From Eutrigla gurnardus (Eukaryota > Chordata > Actinopteri > Perciformes > Triglidae), in the NCBI GenBank assembly GCA_963514095.1, contig OY741268.1, forward strand, positions 3,928,001 to 3,992,000: a stretch of 64,000 nucleotides of DNA, given 5' to 3'. This document shows, in pieces, positions 9,681-20,575 of the stretch. The notes below the pieces were generated by a model. The model searched no databases and was not told the origin of the DNA. It saw only the letters and a program-made list of their open reading frames with translations. The translations under genes were made by a program, and so were the position numbers. Numbering within the stretch: position 1 is the first letter of the stretch; the number at the start of each line of letters is the position of its first letter.

Positions 9681-10997
9681 CACAGCAGTACACTGCTTTA
9701 CTCCTGCCTGTTACACCAGACTCACTCCTGGAGGTGATACAATGTCTCAACACTTCTAAACTCCTTATGCATTGTTGTGATCAACGTTCACCAGCCACTG
9801 GTCTCAAATCAGTCATTGTTGCCAAGTGTCTGCCTTCTAATGGGTAGCGACACTTGAACCTGTGTGAAGGTTGAGCATTCTTTTCTGGGCGCTGTGCTGT
9901 GCAGAGGAGAGCAGTGATGGGATGAGAGCAGGAACCAGAGGAGGGAGCAGGAGGTTTGGTGGAGCTGCTGAGCGTCGCTCTCCTGCCTCTTCTGATCCCA
10001 TCATCACGCCATGCATTAGTCAAGCCTTGTGGCCCCTCTGACGTCTGCAAAGAATATGTGAGCGAAGAAGGAATCCATCAAGAGTAATGGTATTGCTGTA
10101 TACCCTCAGGGCAGCCATCTTTAATCCTATCCCATCATGCCTCAGCCATAAACTATGCAATCACGGCCCAGTTTGCCTGCAACAGGCTGGTCCCACTCAG
10201 CGAGCGTGTGGTCTTCATGCTCTATTTAAGAACGAGTCAGGGGTTTTACTTTAGATCTTTTACCTTAAGCAGATGTGTCAGGTCCCCAGCTTCTCTTCCA
10301 TTCTCTCAATCTCTCCCTCCTCCACTCCTCTCCTCCCCTTGGCAGCTGTTCCCTCACTTTGCCTGCCATCTCTTCCTCTGCCTCCCTCTATGTATGTCTT
10401 CGCTCACGCTCTGTTCTCACAATCCCTTTGTTTGCTGGCTTTTTGTGGATAAAATCATAATAAACTGAAGCACTGCAGCATACAGATACTATAACCGGAT
10501 ATTCCTCCTAAATTACATGGTGCTCCTGTAAGCAACAGCCCATTAGTGAGTTGCACAATCTGTAGCAATAGAAAAAAAAAATGTGTAAAAAAAGAAGAAA
10601 AAAAGGAATCTGCTATTGAGTTGGAACAGAACACCACCAAAAATGTTGTTATTCAGTTACAACACAAAACAGGAATATTTATTGTGCTGCAATGCGGGTA
10701 CACATAGGATTTTTTTAAAGATGCAGTGAATGCCCATGCACCAGTCCACATTACTGGATTAACAATGGGTAAAATGGATATGTGAAATTCAAACCCACAC
10801 AGACGGATCACCAACTCTGCAGCTCTTTTGAGGTATGTGAGCCATTTTAGCCTCTTTCTGCTCATAAATCTGTGACAAACATTGTGTTTTGTTTAGGCAC
10901 CATTTCAAATATTGAGTGTATAAGGGCTGAGAATATTATAATGGAAGTATATGATACCACAGCCATGCTCTATTATGTCTCATAAGTTGTTCCAACA
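9681..10997. other. No gene seen
   Basis: Unique-looking sequence with a pyrimidine-rich stretch (10260-10400). I find no recognisable exon, RNA gene or mobile element. Short open frames are not supported by composition or motif. Confidence 0.45.
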
Positions 10998-11290
10998 GGG
11001 CTGCACGGTGATGTAGTGGGTAGTAGAGGGCTGCACGGGCCTGGAAATTAAGCCCGTACCCGGCCCGAGCCCGAGACTCTCAAACCCGACCCGAACCGAG
11101 CCCGAATTAATAGATTAAAAACCAGGCCCGACCCGACCCGTTACCCGAAATGTTATTATGCAAAATGCATGTTATTTTCAATGACATTTAACAGCACGAC
11201 GCTCGTCAAGCGGCTCGGAAGTGAGATGCCTCGGTAGAGAGGGAGGGAGGGAGAGAGAGAGAGAGAGAGAGATCCGTGTGTGTGTGTGTG

Positions 11291-11336
<46 letters not shown>

Positions 11337-11646
11337 TGGATTGTGGACTAAAGTGAAAGTAAAACTAATGTGTAAAAAAAAAAAAAAACTGTAGTTCGTC
11401 CGACCCGACCCGAGCCCGAAGTAATTAATTAAAAACCAGACCCGACCCGGCCCGTTACCCGCTCGGGCTCGGGCTACCCGCGGGCTCGGGTCGGGTAGCC
11501 ATGCTCTAGTGGGTAGCACTGTGCCTCACAGCAAGAGGGTCCTGGGTTTGGGTTCGGTTTCCTTGAGTGTGGAGTTTGCATGTTCTCCCCATGTAAGCAT
11601 GGGTTCTCTCTGGGTTCTCCGGCTTCCTCCCACAGTCCAAAGATTG
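10998..11646 (+). mobile_element. tRNA-type SINE, 3'-truncated, split by a hAT element
   Basis: Starts GGGCTGCACGGTGATGTAGT (A-box-like region) and, after the inserted hAT, continues with the block CACTGTGCCTCACAGCAAGA, then GAGTTTGCATGTTCTCCCCA and CCTCCCACAGTCCAAAGA. It stops abruptly near 11646, before the CTGTGATAGACTGG segment that becomes a minisatellite elsewhere in this window. The SINE existed before the hAT insertion because the interrupting element has duplicated 8 bp of SINE sequence. Confidence 0.85.
11024..11508 (+). mobile_element. Non-autonomous hAT element with CCCGA-rich arms
   Basis: A 485-bp insertion flanked by a perfect 8-bp direct repeat GTGGGTAG (11016-11023, 11509-11516) taken from the SINE. 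The ends begin TAGAGGGCTG and, on the other strand, TAGAGCATGG, which fits the hAT terminal rule (C/T)A(A/G)NG. Both arms contain many CCCGACCCG-type repeats in inverted orientation, so the element could fold into a long hairpin. The middle has (GA)n at about 11251-11271 and (TG)n at 11275-11330. It has no transposase and must have been mobilised in trans. Confidence 0.88.
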
Positions 11647-11789
11647 TATTTAGCGAAACCCATTTTAAAATTCAAACAAGGTTATCTTATTGTTATATTA
11701 TTGTTACCTTGTAGACTCAAGAATACATCCATTCCAGAGAGAGAAGACTCTGATTTGAATTTACAACATATTTATTTTACCAAACAAAT

Positions 11790-12480
11790 ACAGTGCTATG
11801 CATAAGTTTTGGCACCCCATGCCTAAGTTATGCTAAAGAGGAATAAAAAATCATCTTTTGTGAATTGATCTTAATGCCTTAATTAAACAAATTAGGAAAA
11901 ATCCTACCTTTTAGGACACTAATTTTCTTTGTGAATGAATAATGTATCGTAAAGAAATAAATGTTCTTCATTAAAATACAGGGTGTATAAGTATGGACAC
12001 CCCTATGTTAAACTCCCATAGAGGCAGGCAGATTTTTATTTTTAAAGGCCATTTTTATTCCTCTTTTTGTGGCTGTGGCTCAGAAGAGCGAGTCGTCCTC
12101 CAATCAGAAGATTGGTGGTTCGAATCCCGGCTCCCGATCGGCATGTGAAGGTGTATGAATGAGTTAGATCCTGATGTGCAGGCGGCTCCTCTGCCATCAG
12201 TGTATGAATGTGTGTGTGAACGGGTAAAAGTGACTAAATGTAGTGTGAAGCGCCTCTAGTAGCTAGTTAGCTAGAAAAGCTACATAAATGCAGGTCCATT
12301 TACCATTTTAAATATATATTTTGAGGTTAGGGGCCTGTGAATACGGCAATGTCAGTTTTTCAGCCTAACCTTGGAGCATTATCAGCCCCCTTCCAGGCAA
12401 GCTAGATGATGTGGTTGGTACCAATGGATGCCTGAGGTTACCAAGTCTCACAAGGAACCAGATTCAGGATAGGTTGAGAG
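11790..12480 (+). mobile_element. Tc1/mariner-like element remnant, interrupted by a SINE
   Basis: The left edge reads ACAGTGCTATGCATAAGTTT next to TA, resembling a Tc1-group terminus, and a second related motif GTATAAGTATGGACACCCCT occurs at about 11985. Sequence on the far side of the SINE (TTTTGAGGTTAGGGGCCTGT) may belong to the same element. I see no intact transposase or right terminus, so extent and class are tentative. Confidence 0.4.
12063..12306 (+). mobile_element. tRNA-derived SINE
   Basis: Starts with TGGCTGTGGCTCAG (A box) and has GGTGGTTCGAATCCCGG (B box) about 50 bp on, the internal RNA polymerase III promoter layout of a tRNA-like head. The body continues through GTGTGTGAACGGGTAAAAGT to the 3' part CGCCTCTAGTAGCTAG...AAGCTACATAAATGCAGGTC, as in common fish SINEs. 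It is a different family from the (ATGG)n-tailed SINE. No clear target duplication was found. Confidence 0.75.
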
Positions 12481-13590
12481 GTCAAAGGTTTCATACTATT
12501 AATGCAATTGAGCAACGTCTTGTGTGGTTTACTGTTTTCACATGTGGATGATGTCATACATATTCTCGCCAATGGTTTTGCGCTATTCCACTGAAAACAA
12601 GCTAGTAAATATGGATTTAAACAGTGCAGGCTTCTAAAACGGAAAAAAACATCGCTTTGCAAGTATTATATGAGGAAGAAAGGCATTCAGTATAGTTGTT
12701 AGGCCTCCAGGACAATACTATGTTCTGAATGTGAACAGGAACGCTCCACATAGCCCATTGCATGTATATGCATGTTGTTTTCTAAATGCAACATCTGTGT
12801 TGTCAAAGTAGGAAGTACTGTATATTGATATAGATAATTAATATGATCTTGATGACAAATGTGACCCAATTAATCACGTGTCTAAATTGATCTGGATTAT
12901 TTAGTTGTTGCTTGTCTAATTGTTGAAGCTCTAGACTATGATATTAAATATCAGCCTGAATGATTCATGCCCAACAAGTAAAAAAAAAAGAAGACTGTAA
13001 GCACAGCTGCAAGCAGAATAAATCCATGTGGGCCTTCAACATGAAATACATTTTCATAAACTTCCTCCTGGTGTGCACAGCTGATTCTTCCCACTCAGCA
13101 GACGGCCTATCTCTACTGTATGTCTAATTCATTGGCCCCATTCTGTCATGTAAGCTCAGCTTTCAAATGGACATTTATTACGTGCTGTTTTGTTTCCAGT
13201 TAGTGTTAACCACATTCAATTAGAGTCAAGTCATCTTCCATCCTCCCTGGGCCGCTGCTCCCATACGTGAGCTGTGACAGGATGTGAATGTGGCCAGGCC
13301 TAAAGCGACGCATCGCAGCCACATGGTGGGAACACTCATGTAGTGTTCACAACAGAAAAACAAGGACGCAGACTAACATTTTACAGTCAAATATGAAATC
13401 CAATATGCCACTTTATTTCTGCAATAGTATACAGATCTGTTCTATAAATCACATGTCTGCAATCTCATTTGAAAGAAAAAATAATGATTCCAAAGAGGGA
13501 TATTTTCTGGGATTTAAATTCAAGTCGGTGGAACTTACTTACATATAACATGCAGACCTGGCAACATGCCCCAGGGCTTTTCAACTATGT
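12481..13590. other. No gene seen
   Basis: AT-rich sequence without a recognisable gene, RNA or mobile element. Confidence 0.45.
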
Positions 13591-13760
13591 TAAGTTCAAG
13601 TTCAAGATGGTTAATTCATATCCATTAAAAAGTACAGTTGTACATTGAAATTAAATGCTTTGGCCCTCTCATCTCAAAACAACATAACAATATAAGAATA
13701 TAAGATACAAGAAGAAACAACAACAATAACTGAAATTATAACACTAAGAAATACATCAAT
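13591..13760. repeat. Probable dispersed repeat fragment
   Basis: The stretch containing GTACAGTTGTACATTGAAAT and TAAATGCTTTGGCCCTCTC resembles a frequent fish interspersed repeat, but I cannot assign class or boundaries. Confidence 0.3.
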
Positions 13761-16011
13761 AATCACTGTGGTTAAATAAAAGTGCCTGTTGTTCAGCTAG
13801 TTAATCACCTGGGTGATGAAACTAATCATTGGAGGAAACAAATGAAACAGTAACTCTGATGAGGCTGCATCCCATATCACTCAATACTGATTTAGTGAGA
13901 ATTATTAAATGGTTAAATGGTCGCAATTCATCTTGTATGGTTAACAACCGATGGTCACTGACCATTTACACCTGTGTTTAAGCTGCTAAGACTTGTTTAA
14001 ATAGCCACTGTAAAAAAAAAAGGGCCTATTAACGCGCACAGATAAAACGATGTGAGTAGTGTCTGAAACTGTTTTTTCATATTGCAGTTGAGGTCAAGAT
14101 ATAGTTCTCTGTAGGGTCCTATACAGTCCCCTTGTCCTCTACATAGTTCATCATCATCAGGTCAAATGGCCACTTTATCCAATTCTTTAGTTCATAACCA
14201 AAAACTGCAAAACTGACATTCAGCTTGAGCACTATTTTAGTGTTTAGTGCTTATTAGTGAATGTAGGCCTACTGATATGTTCTAGTGAGCAGTTAGCATG
14301 CTGTCGCCATAGCTCAGCAAACCCGTTCTTTAAGTTACTATGGAACAGACGTTGTTCTATCACATGTGTGTCGGGGCCTCACCGTGTGGTAGGACGCAGC
14401 CTAAAGGCGCAGCCTGTAAGGTCTGAAGCCTCCATACGAGGCCGACCCACCAGCTTGAAGCCTGAACATGCAGCCAACAAAGGAGGACCACATGGAGGAT
14501 CAACAGCCTAACAATAGAAAGGCCTTCATGTCTTCATAACACCAGCGTATATTTCGACATATAGCAGTTCTTTGCCCAATGCATAAATTACATACATCCC
14601 CCAAAGGCTTCTTACTGTAAAGTCACATTATAATGAACTGTATTAACTTGACAAACTGCTGTACATTATTTGTCACATGGTAAAAATGTTATGTGAGCAC
14701 TTAGCACTAATTGTGCTTAATCGACCTCTTTCCTTGACAACTAATTACCATCAGGTCACTCACAACCTTTCCTTCCATCCATCCAGCTGTCCACTCCAAG
14801 AGTGTTAAATTAATGTTTCCAGCCATATTCCATCTCCTGTCATGTTAGATTTTAATGTCCTCCTTTTCCAGACCTACAATCAATCACAGGAGCCTTATTT
14901 CGGTGAATAAAGCCATATTTCTCAACTGTTATGTGGATTGACTGATCAAAGACCTCACATTTCTGAGAACTGGCAACCTGTTCTTCTAACCGTGCTGGGA
15001 TATTCTGATAAAAGCGAATGAGGTCCCTGTAGCTTAGTGATCAGTGGATTGCCAGATTTACTTCTTCCTTTGACTTAATTCTACATTGATTAGACACAGT
15101 CGGAAGAAGTTTGAGGCTGTGCGTTTTTCTTGCACCTTCCAAGGTTGAGAAACATTGTTTGACGATGCAAATGTCACTGAGCCTTCGACATACAGTTACT
15201 AGAGTTACTATAAACCCTTTTACACTTATCACCGCGGCAGGAAGCATGTATTTTTTTTTCATAAAAAAGCCTTTTAATTGCTTTGAATCATTTTAGGATT
15301 ATTATCCCACACTCGGGATCCAGCACTGGAGCCAGGGTGACAGATCCTTAGCTGTCCCCCCTCTGGAACTTCCTCTCCAAATCATTTAAATCCCAAATCC
15401 AAACTCAACACTTACACTTCCTTTTTAATGTGTGAGTAATGTTGTATATTCGTACTATGTTGTATACTATGAACATATACATTTGTGTAGAGTGTCTTTG
15501 AGTACCCTGAAAATCACACTATAAATGAAGCTATGTGACTCAGTGGTACATTACTCTCTGGCTTCTCATAGTTTTGATCCTGACTTTGACTTTTGAAAAC
15601 ATTGATGAACTCGCTTGTTTGCTTTGTATTAATGGTTGCCACTGCTCTGTTCGCCTTCAGATCCCGTCTGCTTGCTGCCCAACAACTTAGCAGCCTGCCC
15701 ACTTGCCTTTCTCCTCACCCTCAGTCCTGGCAACCACTCGCTGTTTGGAAACATGCCAGAAACGTCCTGCCTTATTTGACTTAACCATTCCCTGTTCCAC
15801 ACCAGCCTGAGCTTGTCAGTGACTGATTGGGTCAGGCAAGGGACAATTTTATGACGTGTAAAAGTTTCAAAATTCACCGGAGTGATATTGACTGAACGAA
15901 ATGTCTTCAGCATACTGACCTTCAGGCATCTAACCAGAACACATTCTGAAATCTCATTGATTTTTTTTAGGTTTTTAGGACTAGGCTCATTCCTGCAGCC
16001 CTATGTTTCCA
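13761..16011. other. No gene seen
   Basis: No recognisable exon, RNA gene or transposon. Composition is AT-rich and non-repetitive. Open frames here are short and lack known motifs. Confidence 0.45.
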
Positions 16012-16112
16012 TAGTCCAGTCTAGTCCATGTCCTGTCTAGAAGATTTCCAGCCTAGTCCATGTCCAGTCTAGTCCATATCCAGCCTAGTCCATGTCCAGC
16101 CTAGTTTATGTC
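16012..16112 (+). repeat. Small 16-bp minisatellite
   Basis: Units of the form CCAGCCTAGTCCATGT repeat head to tail, four of them nearly exact at about 16049-16112 and more diverged ones before. Confidence 0.8.
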
Positions 16113-17354
16113 AAGTGCTTTGTGTGTCCACCATCCGCTGCCATCGTCCCGACAACTTCCTACTTTGTCGACTACAAGGATCCAGTGAACATAATTCAGT
16201 TCCGTCCCTAAACATATTTGGCAGAAGTATTTAGTAGTATATAAATGTCATCTCTGAGAGACCGGGCCTGGAGGCCAAGCAGCTCAGTGCATTGCACATT
16301 CAGAAAGCACCAACAGACTGAGAAAGCTTGAGCAAATTGAGGCCACTTCAAAATAAGCATGTGTCACTGTTGTTCAGAAGCACAGGATGAGCAGTGGACG
16401 GTGACATTTAGATAATAACTGCATCGTTAACATCGCTGCTCCAACTGGAGCTGGACTCCTGTGAGTCTGTGCTGGACCTTCATTCTGTGCACAACAAGAG
16501 CTGTCAGCAGTGAAACCAGAGCGCCTCTGTGAATACTATTGGAGCATCTGTATTCACATTGAGGCAGTGTTGCAAAATAATTCATCTGTAGGCTCCAAGG
16601 AGTAAAAAGTGATGAACCCACAGTGGGCATGTTTATTACCAAAATGAAGACGTTTATATCCCAAAAAATATTGTCAAATAAACATCCTGGTCTCTAAAAC
16701 ATTAAGATCCCACGCAAGGAAAATGCGATGTGAGTGACATTTTGAGGGGATAACATTTGCTCTTAATGTATCACAAACTAGCTCCAAAGAGTCCACATAG
16801 TATATATATATGTATATATAGAGGGAGGAGGTCTGGGTGGAGGACCGGTCCAAAAACAGTACTGATGTTAGTGTCCCATAAGAACCAAGTTGTTTTGTTG
16901 TATTTTTGTTTTGATTCAACTCTGTAGTCATTTTAAGTCAAACCATGATGTGTTTTACTAAACCTTACTATTTGTGTTTGTTCTGGAAATGGAATTGATG
17001 TTGCAGTTTACTTATTTGGGGACGTCATTCTGGAGGAGACAGGTTAAGACATCAAATGAAATGTTGGTAGTGTTTTTTTTTCAATAATGTTTGTTTGTTT
17101 GTTTGTTTCTGAATGGTGTGTCTCCATTGTTTGTGTTTCCTTTATATGCGTCATGACTGTGGGTTTTGTTGTTTTGGTTTCTGGGGTAATTTTGTAGTCA
17201 TTCTGTCTTGTGTTGTCATGCATTTTTCTTGTCTTTTCTATGTCTCGACTGGGTTTTGTAGTGTTGGTTTCCTGTTTATTTTGTAGTCCTTCTGTCTTTT
17301 GTTGTCAAATGCTTTGCTTCCTGTATTGGTTTCCCTCCTTTTTTCTGTCTTCTA
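16113..17354. other. No gene seen; T-rich diverged duplications
   Basis: No gene recognised. A short (TA)n lies at 16800-16818 and a (TTTG)n at about 17085-17108. Between 17150 and 17320 there is an imperfect duplication of a T-rich segment (GTTTTGTTGTTTTGGTTTC and GTTTTGTAGTGTTGGTTTCC). Confidence 0.45.
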
Positions 17355-17660
17355 GCTGTGTCTCACTAGGGGGATTTGACTTGATGTAGCCGCCTGCAGC
17401 GCGCTACCTTACGTGATGTATTGTGGGTTGAAGCGATGCATGATGGCTAGAATTTGTGTCCGACTTAGCAGCCGACTACAAAGACGTCACAGGGTCGCGA
17501 CCATATCACTCGCGGGAACAAGTTTTTAAGAGCCGCTTCTTGCAGCGCTTGGCAGCGCGGTCTACGACGGCTGCAACTGGCTTGTCCACACCTCCGCTAC
17601 AGTGGAATGGTTCTCATTGGTTAAAAGTTCAATGACGTGTGTTCAGGTCCACACTCGGCG
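17355..17660. other. GC- and CpG-rich island of unknown origin
   Basis: About 300 bp much richer in CpG than the flanks, with TGCAGCGCGCTACC, GGGTCGCGACCATATC and GCAGCGCTTGGCAGCGCGG. There is no open frame of note and I found no terminal inverted repeats. It may be part of an unrecognised repeat or a small CpG island. Confidence 0.3.
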
Positions 17661-17848
17661 GCCACCTTGTGGTGAAATGATTTAATGATTTGCCTTTTTA
17701 TTTTGGTCGCTTTGATCTCATGGCTTGATCTAAAGTTCTGTGCATTGTGTTGTGAGTAGGCCTATTTATGTGAGGTCTGGTTAATACAAACATAGAATGA
17801 TAATACAAATATACTGAAAAAAAAAATGCCTTCCACATGTTGCCTTGC

Positions 17849-17933
<85 letters not shown>
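17849..17933 (+). repeat. Compound (TG)n(TATG)n(TA)n microsatellite
   Basis: TG repeats, then TATG repeats, then about 26 TA dinucleotides. The adjacent open frames that read Tyr-Ile repeats are shadows of this tract. Confidence 0.95.
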
Positions 17934-17939
<6 letters not shown>

Positions 17940-18099
17940 ATCCTCTTTGGTTTGCTGCTGTGTTCTATCGCTTGAGCACCATAGTCACATTGACTCTGCT
18001 GTCTCTCTCTTTTAGAGCCCGCCCCCTCAGACACCTGCAGCTCTCGTCGGCGTGATAAGTCAAGTCAAGTCAAGCCAAGACCATCCTGAACGAGCCTAT

Positions 18100-18498
18100 T
18101 GTCTCGTCAGCCTTGCCTCTCGTTCTCCCCAATCACCACAGCCTGCTCTTGTGTTTCCACACCTGTCTGTCATCGCCCTAATCAGCCCTGTGTATTTAGT
18201 CTGTGTGTTTCTATTCTGTCTTTGCTTGGTCGTCTTATCCCGGATGTGTCTCCACCACCCGATCTGTCCTGTCTATGTCCTGGTCGATTATCTTGTTCTT
18301 TGTTTTTTCATAGTGTTTTTGCCCTTGTGGCCTCCCTGCGTTTTAGGATGTTTTTGGTTAGTTTTTGTATAGTGTTTTTGCCCCTGTGGCCTCCCTGAGT
18401 TTTTGGACTTTGTTTTTGTTATCTTATCATTTAAATAAACTTTTTTTTTTTACTGCATTTGGGTCCATACCACCTTCATTCATAGTAAATCCCTGACA
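18100..18498 (+). mobile_element. Probable solo-LTR remnant
   Basis: Has the same order of blocks as the better-defined LTR at 31006-31481: TGTC start, ACCTGTCTGTCAT, TGTGTATTTAGTCTG (TATA-like), a T-rich R/U5 region, AATAAACTTTTTT, CTGCATTTGGGTCC and a CCTGACA end. An internal direct repeat (ATAGTGTTTTTGCCC, about 59 bp apart) is present. I find no matching target duplication, so boundaries are approximate. Confidence 0.42.
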
Positions 18499-18945
18499 AT
18501 ATGCAGCCTATATGTCAAATTGGTGAGTACTGTACACTCTCCCCAGCTGCAGTGTGTCGGTCGAGTGATCAGCTTGATCCTGCTGATACAGCAGACAAGT
18601 CTTTATTCAACTCTGCTCCACCACTTTTTTTTAAACGTCTTGCCCCAGTTCGCCTTCATTTGGTTTCACAGAATCGATACAAGCTCTTTTAATCTCTATC
18701 AGTCACCAAGAGTAGCTGAACCTTGGTTTGTTACCCTTGGTAGTTTTGCTGTCTGAGTTTTGCTCCTGTTCGCTAACCATTGGCATGTGAAATAGTGGAT
18801 CTGCACTCAAATGCAGCCAAATGTCTCTTATTGTTATTCTTTCCCAGCTCTTTTAGTTGTAGGTTGTTAATTGTTTAGGGAAAATGTCTCATATGTACCC
18901 TGAAGTTGATTCAACCTGTTCTCGTTGCCAATAATCAGCTTGGTG
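18499..18945. other. No gene seen
   Basis: Unremarkable sequence between the LTR-like remnant and the minisatellite. Confidence 0.45.
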
Positions 18946-20106
18946 GGTCTGACACGGGTGTGACAGGTCTGACACAGTTCTGATACGGGTCTGACATGGG
19001 TCTGACACGGGTCTGATACGGGTCTGACACCGGTGTGACTGGTCTGATACGGGTCTGACACGGGTCTGACACCGGTGTGACTGGTCTGATAGTGGTCTGA
19101 CACCGGTCTGATACTGGTCTGATACAGGTCTGACACGGGTCTGATAGGTCTGATACGGGTCTGATACTGGTCTGATAAGGGTCTGACACTGGTCTGATAA
19201 GGGTCCGACACTGGTCTGACAGGGGTCTGACACTGGTCTGATAAGGGTCCGACACTGGTCTGACAGGGGTCTGACACTGGTCTGACACCGGTCTGATACT
19301 GGTCTGATAAGGGTCTGACACTGGTCTGACACCGGTCTGATAAGGGTCTGACACTGGTCTGACAGGGGTCTGACACTGGTCTGACACCGGTCTGATAAGG
19401 GTCTGACACTGGTCTGACACAGGTCTGATAAGGGTCTGATAAGGGTCTGACACTGGTCTGACACCGGTCTGATAAGGGTCTGACACTGGTCTGACAGGGG
19501 TCTGACACGGGTCTGACACCGGTCTGATAAGGGTCTGACACTGGTCTGACACAGGTCTGATAAGGGTCTGATACTGGTCTGACACAGGTCTGATAAGGGT
19601 CTGACCCTGGTCTGATACTGGTCTGACACGGGTCTGACAGGGGTCTGACACTGGTCTGACACCGGTCTGATAAGGGTCTGACACTGGTCTGACACAGGTC
19701 TGATAAGGGTCTGATACTGGTCTGACACAGGTCTGATAAGGGTCTGACACTGGTCTGATACTGGTCTGACACGGGTCTGATATGGGTCTGATACTGGTCT
19801 GACACAGGTCTGATAAGGGTCTGACACTGGTCTGATACTGGTCTGACACGGGTCTGATAAGGGTCTGACACTGGTCTGATACTGGTCTGACACGGGTCTG
19901 ACAGGGGTCTGACACTGGTCTGACACCGGTCTGATAAGGGTCTGACACTGGTCTGACACAGGTCTGATAAGGGTCTGATACTGGTCTGACACTGGTCTGA
20001 TAAGGGTCTGACACTGGTCTGACACAGGTCTGATAAGGGTCTGATACTGGTCTGACACTGGTCTGATAAGGGTCTGACACTGGTCTTATACGGGTCTTAC
20101 ACGGAT
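18946..20106 (-). repeat. 11-bp minisatellite (GGTCTGAYAYK), about 105 units
   Basis: Head-to-tail units GGTCTGA followed by four variable bases (mainly CACT, CACC, CACA, CACG, TAAG, TACT, CAGG). Because 11 is not a multiple of 3, three units (33 bp) make 11 codons and every minus-strand frame encodes the same 11-residue periodic peptide (PVSDPYQTSVR type). No minus-strand frame of the unit contains a stop, giving three overlapping frames of 334, 389 and 426 codons. The plus strand has TGA in every unit. There is no reason to believe these are proteins: each relies on an ATG at the edge or just outside and on the satellite for its length. Higher-order structure is present: the variant order around 19610 recurs 264 bp (24 units) later around 19874. 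Confidence 0.95.
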
Positions 20107-20199
20107 GCTTTAGCTTGTGAGCGTTTGTGTGTGACACACCCACCTTCTGTATTACGGGTAGCACAACAGACGTATATGAAGAGAGAGAGTCCACACAGG

Positions 20200-20290
20200 G
20201 AGATGGACGGGTCACACAAACACAGGACTTTCATCTAGGAGACTGTGAGTGTCCTGTGCAAAACAGAAAGGAAAGTTTTCATCTTGTGAT
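20200..20290 (+). repeat. Dispersed repeat R2 fragment, copy 1
   Basis: Contains CACACAAACACAGGACTTTC followed by an AGGAGACTGTG-type block. Related segments occur at about 20515-20570 and, more diverged, at about 27340-27410 (CAATCACAAGACTTTCATTC, then GGAGACCGCTGCCCATGTCC). The family is unknown to me. Confidence 0.55.
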
Positions 20291-20514
20291 GTCAGTCAGT
20301 AGTAACTCAAGTCGGTAAAGTTAACTTCAACCGTGTCCTTTTCCTCAACCTCACTCTGTGGTTTTACTGTCAAACTATGAGCATCACAGTTTTGGATGCA
20401 TTGTAGTGAGGATGCGTTGGTTTGCGGCGTGGACGTGGTCTCGCCGCCAAGACCGCAAATATGGCATACTGTAGTCAGTAGAGGATCTATTAAAAGTGTT
20501 AACGAATGGATGAT

Positions 20515-20575
20515 GGATGTCACACAAACACAGGACTTTCACCTCGAGACAGCTGTTCACGTCCGATTGGCAAAC
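20515..20575 (+). repeat. Dispersed repeat R2 fragment, copy 2
   Basis: Shares TCACACAAACACAGGACTTT with copy 1, then continues with a CACCTCGAGACAGCTGTTCA block. Confidence 0.55.

Noticed and set aside
12063..12140. A tRNA gene
   Set aside because: A and B boxes are present but the cloverleaf is imperfect and the sequence runs into a SINE body.
18867..20215. Three long overlapping minus-strand frames (334, 389, 426 codons) as protein genes
   Set aside because: All length comes from an 11-bp tandem repeat that lacks stops in every minus frame. The same peptide appears in all three frames and no known domain or splice context exists.
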